Source: Pseudeuparius sepicola
Lineage: Eukaryota > Arthropoda > Insecta > Coleoptera > Anthribidae
Assembly (NCBI GenBank): GCA_963920635.1
Contig: OY987299.1
Span: 118,793,373 to 118,857,372, forward strand
Direction: 5' to 3'
DNA: 64,000 nt
Shown here: piece by piece, positions 59,416 to 64,000 of the stretch
How the letters are laid out: each line of letters starts with the position of its first letter
How positions within the stretch are numbered: the first letter of the stretch is position 1
Program-made: the position numbers and the translations under genes
The notes under the pieces: generated by a model
What the model was told of the DNA's origin: nothing
Database searches by the model: none
The model's input: the letters and a program-made list of their open reading frames with translations, nothing else

Positions 59416-60080
59416 CAGGGTGTCCCATTTTGGGTGTTTTTGTTTGTTTTTCTCAAAAATCTCGGTTATTATTAAAGCTAGAGAGTTGCGGTTTTCACGT
59501 CACTATACTACTTTTTTGAGAGGAATTTGGTGCACCAATCAGATTTTAGATAAGTTTTATAGTTTCCGCGCATTGGCGCTGGACTGAAATTTTCGATTTT
59601 TTGGAAACCTCTCTCCTGGCTACAACTGAGGTATATATCGACAAATCTAATCAACTATTTTTAGATTAGATTTTTTGACGTAGAATCGAACGGAATAATT
59701 AGTTTTTTGGTAGCGTTAATAGTTTTTGAGATATGAACTATGGTTTCCATTTAAAAAAATATATAACTTTGGTTCATATCTCAAAAACTATTAACGCTAC
59801 CAAAAAAACTAATTATTCCATTCGATTCTACGCCAAAAAATCTATAAAAATAGTTGATTAAATTTGTCGATATATATAAGTTGTAACCAGGAGAGAGGCT
59901 TCCAAAAAATCGAAAATTTCAGTCCTGCGCCAATGCGCGGAAACTATAAAACTTATCTAAAATCTGATTGGTCCACCAAATTCCCCTCAAAAAAGTAGTA
60001 CAGTGACGTGAAAACCGCAACCCTCTAGCTTTAATAATAACCGAGATTTTTGAGAAAAACACCCAAAATGGGACACCCTG
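59416..60080. mobile_element. Foldback element (CAGGGTGTCCCATTTT ends), near-perfect arms
   Basis: TA then CAGGGTGTCCCATTTTGGGT; the right end ACCCAAAATGGGACACCCTG is followed by TA. Arms of about 320 bp are close to exact complements with a spacer of only about 30 bases around 59745. Tc1/mariner-type non-autonomous foldback, evidently young. Confidence 0.92.
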
Positions 60081-60088
60081 TACATATA

Positions 60089-60279
60089 CAGTGTGGATAT
60101 AAATATTCCTCATATCAAAATATGTTTTAATAAAAGTGTTAGTGGAAATTATTTCCTTTTTTGGTAGTAGTAATATATAATAATAATAATTTCCCCTAAC
60201 ACTTTTATTAAAACATGTTTTTGGTATGAGGAATATTTTAAGAAATATAAGCAATATTCCACAATTTGTATCCACACTG
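60089..60279. mobile_element. Small foldback element (CAGTGTGGATA ends), 191 bp
   Basis: TA then CAGTGTGGATATAAATATTC; the right end is GTATCCACACTG, then TA. The arms contain AACACTTTTATTAAAACAT-type complements. It begins eight bases after the 59416-60080 element. Confidence 0.88.
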
Positions 60280-61209
60280 TATTATAGCTATTGAGTACCT
60301 AACTATGTTGCTGAATGAGGATGAGACAGAGGTGTCTCAATTCAAATTTTTGATATATTTTTGATAATGCTATACTGGCAACTCTAAAGGTGTCGTCTGG
60401 TATACAATGAATAAGAATATAGCCGCAATAAGAAATCAAATATAATAGAGGTAGGTATGGTATAAATGAAGTAACTTAGAACAGCATAAAAACCTTTGAA
60501 TTTTATACGGGTGATTTCTGCTGATAAGTCTGGTATTTTTACTAGTAGCAGAGCGTGGTAAATGCTATGAAATAGATCGCGCCCCCTATATCACTGTGTT
60601 CCAAGTGAGTTCATTTATATTTTACCAGGGTAGCTCGAGAACAGGCGCCTCGACAATAAGATACGAGACAAAACACTTTTTTAACTATATTAAACCACAC
60701 CTGGTATTAGTAGTAAAAAGATATTAAGGAGACAGAGAAGATAGATATTGTAGTAAAAACAAGTGACTGCATGCTCGCCTAATTATAATATCACCAATAT
60801 TTGCATGGGTTAGGACTAGGTCACTGTTCGACGGCTGGCCACTTGTGCAGCGAAATACGGTAGATAGGCGTGCACTAATTTCACAGATCTTAGGATATAC
60901 TTGCGTAAATAGTTATAATCGATATGGCTTTTTAGAGACCTTTTGACTATATTATATGGTGCATTAACCTTTACGTTGTGTTTGACGACAACCTTAAAAA
61001 ACCTTAAAAGTGAAATATTACGTTGCGCTTGTAGAATATGTATATTTTTGAAAACTACGTGACGCTTATGTCCTATACTCCTTTTGTGACGCCAATTAGA
61101 GTTTTTTATGCTGTTTCAAGTGACTTTAGATATACTATACATGTTCAGTTATTTTTTTACCCTCCTTAACTTTTTTATTTTTTTTACCTAGAAAAAAATG
61201 TTAAATATA
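60280..61209. other. Intron sequence, nothing recognised
   Basis: No exon or complete mobile element recognised. Confidence 0.3.
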
Positions 61210-61660
61210 CAGGGTGGACCCAGATGGACTATTAATATACGATAGGTGTAAAAGTCAAAAAAATTTCAAGTTGAAACTTCAGCTTTGGGAGATCAGCTTT
61301 GCTTGATTAGAAATTAATTTACAACGTATTTTCATATTTAAAAAATCAAGCAGGCCTTGACAGGGGCAATTTATTCATTTTCAGTTCAGGTAAACTACCT
61401 TTTCCTTAAGAGATATCGAAAAATTTTATTAGAAAAAGTTGTTCAGAATGCAAATCCAAGTCCCCGTACCAAATTTTAAAACAATCGGCACACTTTGGTT
61501 TTTTTCAAATTTATCCATTTTTGCGGTTTTCGCGCAAATCAAGTACATTTATCGAAAAATTTTATCAGAAGAAAATATGGTGCAAATTAGTTTCTAATCA
61601 AGCAAGGCTGATCCCAAAAAAGTCAAGTTTCAACTCGAATTTTTAACAATTTTAAACAAT
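61210..61660. repeat. Partial foldback element (CAGGGTGGACCCAG end)
   Basis: CAGGGTGGACCCAGATGGAC after TA marks the left end. TTGCTTGATTAGAAATTAAT near 61291 is mirrored by TTAGTTTCTAATCAAGCAAG near 61578. The right terminus is missing. Confidence 0.6.
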
Positions 61661-61726
61661 TGAGCATCAAATAACAGAGATAGAGATATTATATGTACCT
61701 GGTTTTTTACATATTTGGTTCAGCTG

Positions 61727-62285
61727 CAGACCTGGGACGTACTCGAGTACATGTACTCGCAATTGTACTTAAGTACCCAATTGTACTCGAGTACATGTAC
61801 TCATAAGTACAATTTTCTATGTGTACTTAAGTACCGATACTGAAATATTTTGATGTACTCGAAATGTACTCGCAAAGTACTCGAACAACATTTTAAATCA
61901 AAATAATACGCGTAAAACAAGAAAAGACTTGTCTTAGTCGTATTTATACCCCTACCACTTTTTATCCTACACCCTACACAAACACGACGACATACAAGCC
62001 TATCATGCCTTTATCTCATGCTAATAACAAAAACAACGGTTAGCTGTGTTAGCACTATTTTTACTGCTAAGGTAAGAGAAATATGAAATATTAATGGTAA
62101 AACAAAATTTACTCGAAATGTACTCCTAATGTACTCGAAATTTATATTCCACGAGTACATAGGTACTCGTAAATAATGAGTACATTAAAATGAAGTACTC
62201 TAATTTTCGGTATTCAAAGTCCATTTAGACTGCACTCGTACTCAAAAAATTTAAGTACAATTGTGCTGTACTCGGTCCGGGTCTG
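61727..62285. mobile_element. hAT-like element built of GTACTCGAGTAC-type repeats
   Basis: Starts CAGACCTGGGACGTACTCGA; the complement of the right end starts CAGACCCGGACCGAGTACAG. A perfect 8-bp target duplication TTCAGCTG flanks it (61719-61726 and 62286-62293). Both ends of the interior are dense in GTACTCGAGTACATGTACTC-type palindromic words and GTACTCGAAAT units. The middle (about 61900-62100) is ordinary sequence. No transposase. Confidence 0.9.
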
Positions 62286-62293
62286 TTCAGCTG

Positions 62294-62861
62294 TTTGGAA
62301 GATATTCGACAGTGAAACTTTCAATTTTGCAGTTGAGATGCCCATTGAAAATGAAAATGAAACCTTTTCGAGTATAGTAAGTAGGTAATTAAGTAATTTT
62401 ATTCATCACAGTAAAACTGATACAGTAAAAGTATCACTTTAATATGACTAGTCAATAATTATTATGGAATAAAAATTTGGTTCAATTCTATGACACACCT
62501 ATATATGTCTCAAACTACAAAACTGGCAAAAAGAAGGGTTATCTGACAGTTAAGGACACATTGTTTTGTTTCACGGCCTACTATGAGAATTGTACCAAAA
62601 AATATATTAAAATAAATTAATATTTAAAAAACCACCAGAGGAATATACCAAGTGTTATACATATATTCTCAGAAAGCTCTTTTTTGAAGCGATAATATAC
62701 TATTTAAAAAAGACAAAAGTTTAGTTCGCAACACTTCAGTTTGATTCCCTGTTGTAGTGGTTAAAAGGTGCATATCACCTTTACACCTACCACTTATTCG
62801 CCAGAAGACACTTTTAGAGTTGTCAGCCAGTATGTTATGACCTAAATCAAATGGTACTTAC
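62294..62861. other. Intron sequence, nothing recognised
   Basis: AT-rich, adjoining the donor of the Ser-Gly exon. Confidence 0.3.
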
Positions 62862-63000
62862 TGGGGTGGGTAGTAGTGGGCGTATGAAGCGATGGGTTAT
62901 CTTCTGAAAGGATACGGGTTTCCCCATCACCAGAGCTTCCAGCACCAGAACTCCCAATGATAGAGTCTTCGTCGTCGACGTTACCAACTAAGATGTCCCC
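62862..63000 (-). CDS. trol: Perlecan exon: acidic Ser-Gly glycosaminoglycan attachment segment
   Basis: A 139-nt exon coding 46 residues plus one base. It opens GDILVGNVDDEDSIIG and continues through SSGAGSSGDGE before a Thr/Pro-rich end. Serine-glycine pairs beside a run of Asp/Glu are the signal for heparan sulfate attachment by xylosyltransferase, and perlecan domain I carries such SGD sites just before its SEA domain. The acceptor follows a pyrimidine tract ending in TAG at 63001-63003, and the donor is GTAAGT just below 62862. The exon ends in phase 1, and the next exon supplies two bases to make an Arg codon. The reading frame is open upstream, so this is an internal exon. The frame and splice sites are seen directly; glycan attachment is inferred. 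Confidence 0.8.
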
Positions 63001-63285
63001 CTACGTAGGAAAGAAAAGTTTTTTAATACTTTGAAGTAGGTAAGCTTATTTATATTCCATTATATCCCATCAGGCGCCACCACGATGATAAAGCCGTAGA
63101 TTTGTGCATGCTGTAAACCCATGATAGGTGGTATAATAAAAATATTGTCATATTGATTTTCTTTTAAATTACGTAGGTATTTACAAATTTTAATACTGAC
63201 AATACAGTATCCTCCAAAAAGTTCGGGGGAAAATTTTAATTCATGTTTTATTTTGAAATTTAATTTTGTGGTTACTTTTTGCTTG
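63001..63285. other. Upstream intron, nothing recognised
   Basis: Intron preceding the Ser-Gly exon (minus strand), with its acceptor tract at 63001-63020. No signal-peptide exon recognised. Confidence 0.4.
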
Positions 63286-64000
63286 AAAAAAGATGAAAAA
63301 TGACCCACTCAAACGTGGTCACGTGACTTACGTTATCTGTCAAAAATGACATTTAAAAAAATATATCACCAAAAATGGGTTTATTTGTTAAAATATCAAA
63401 AAGTTTTACTTGAAAAAGTTCTTTCTTTTTCACTTTTACCTAAAAGTGCCGAATTTTAACGCTCTAATAAAAGATTTAGTTTTTTTGTCAATTTTTAATA
63501 TTTAAGGAATTTCTGAAAATTTCAAAAACTCGTAACTTGTGTAAAAACTATGTTCTATCACTAGCTTCATCATTCTATTAACTTCTTATTACTAATTACC
63601 GATAACAATAGGTAGCTACTTTTCTAAAGAAAATTATATTAACGCTTTAAAATTCTGTTATGTTTGCTGCAAAGTTGACGTACCGTCTAGGATTTAGGAT
63701 ATAAATTTAGTTACATTTCCGTTTTCTAAATTGAAGCTAAAATAATAACAAATTAAATTATCATCAAATTATTTTACGTATCTAAGCAAAATTCTTGACT
63801 TTTATGGAACAAATAATTATTACCTTTAAGTTTAATTATTCACATTAATCGATATTGATGAGTAGCCCATGAAGAGAATAGAAGGAATGATTTTTATTTG
63901 ACAGTTTAATACTCCTGAAACGGGGAATGGTAAAAATGTTGTCTGTACAAGGCAAAATTGAAATTGTTTTAATATGTGGAAAAAATAATGACATATCGGC
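63286..64000. mobile_element. Foldback repeat, family 2 copy 2 (runs off the window)
   Basis: Begins near GATGAAAAATGACCCACTCA and GTGGTCACGTGACTTA, and is collinear with 42801-43400 through words such as TAACGCTTTAAAAT and GACGTACCGTCTAGGATTTA. Its right end lies outside. Confidence 0.65.

Larger units (their letters stand above)
44021..63000 (-). other. trol: Perlecan gene, N-terminal part (seven exons)
   Basis: Minus-strand gene span for the start of a basement-membrane heparan sulfate proteoglycan. In order of transcription the exons are 62862-63000, 58420-58582, 57023-57189, 56631-56750, 51833-52051, 44431-44541 and 44021-44131. Every border has AG before and GT after, and the phases agree across all six joins: 1, 2, 1, 1, 1, 1. 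The order acidic Ser-Gly segment, SEA domain, LDLa repeats is that of the perlecan N-terminus (known for vertebrate HSPG2). Transmembrane serine proteases also join SEA to LDLa, but no membrane segment or acidic Ser-Gly stretch is expected there. The signal peptide, any further LDLa repeats, and the laminin-type and Ig domains are outside the window or unseen. Extra cassette exons in the large introns cannot be excluded. Confidence 0.85.

Overview
The window is AT-rich eukaryotic DNA, almost certainly from an insect. Coding sequence is a handful of short exons with GT/AG borders, spread over huge introns that are full of terminal-inverted-repeat (TIR) DNA transposon derivatives, long foldbacks and a tRNA-derived SINE. 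I cannot fix the insect order from sequence alone.

The one gene I recognise lies on the minus strand: the N-terminal part of perlecan (Drosophila trol, vertebrate HSPG2), a basement-membrane heparan sulfate proteoglycan. Read from right to left, seven exons join in compatible phases: an acidic Ser-Gly-rich exon (62862-63000, domain I-type glycosaminoglycan attachment), two SEA-domain exons (58420-58582 and 57023-57189), and four exons with one LDL-receptor class A (LDLa) repeat each (56631-56750, 51833-52051, 44431-44541, 44021-44131). The signal-peptide exon should lie beyond 64000 and the rest of the protein below position 1. The leftmost 44 kb is, as far as I can see, one intron.

The introns hold (a) a ruined Tc1-like transposase at 752-1802; (b) four copies of one ~1-kb hAT-like family (2058, 19875, 23825, 37385), each with its own perfect 8-bp target duplication; (c) three hAT-like elements whose interiors are built from short GATC- or GTAC-containing repeats (6949, 35289, 61727); (d) a 2-kb hAT element with head and tail remnants of a transposase (52139-54158), itself carrying a 1.2-kb insert; (e) foldback elements of the TA-flanked CAGGG/CAGTG type (6642, 10962, 22082, 34298, 59416, 60089); (f) 33-56-bp palindromic micro-insertions with 7- or 8-bp target duplications (14265, 15668, 54755); (g) a large inverted repeat at about 49033-51712; (h) an unclassified 1.5-kb element with repeated CTCGAGCGCG motifs (25088-26589); and (i) a probable hammerhead ribozyme fold of the Penelope-retroelement type (30836-30964, minus strand). 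Several GC-richer single-copy islands (about 3.1, 6.0, 10.4, 26.9, 30.3, 32.7 and 34.1 kb) interrupt the large left intron and are candidate regulatory DNA.

The most striking points are the contrast in third-position GC between neighbouring LDLa exons (69 of 72 codons against 6 of 39), the GC-rich exon squeezed between two mobile elements and followed by a G-run-rich donor side, the shared design of the three short-repeat hAT-like elements, and the hammerhead-like fold.
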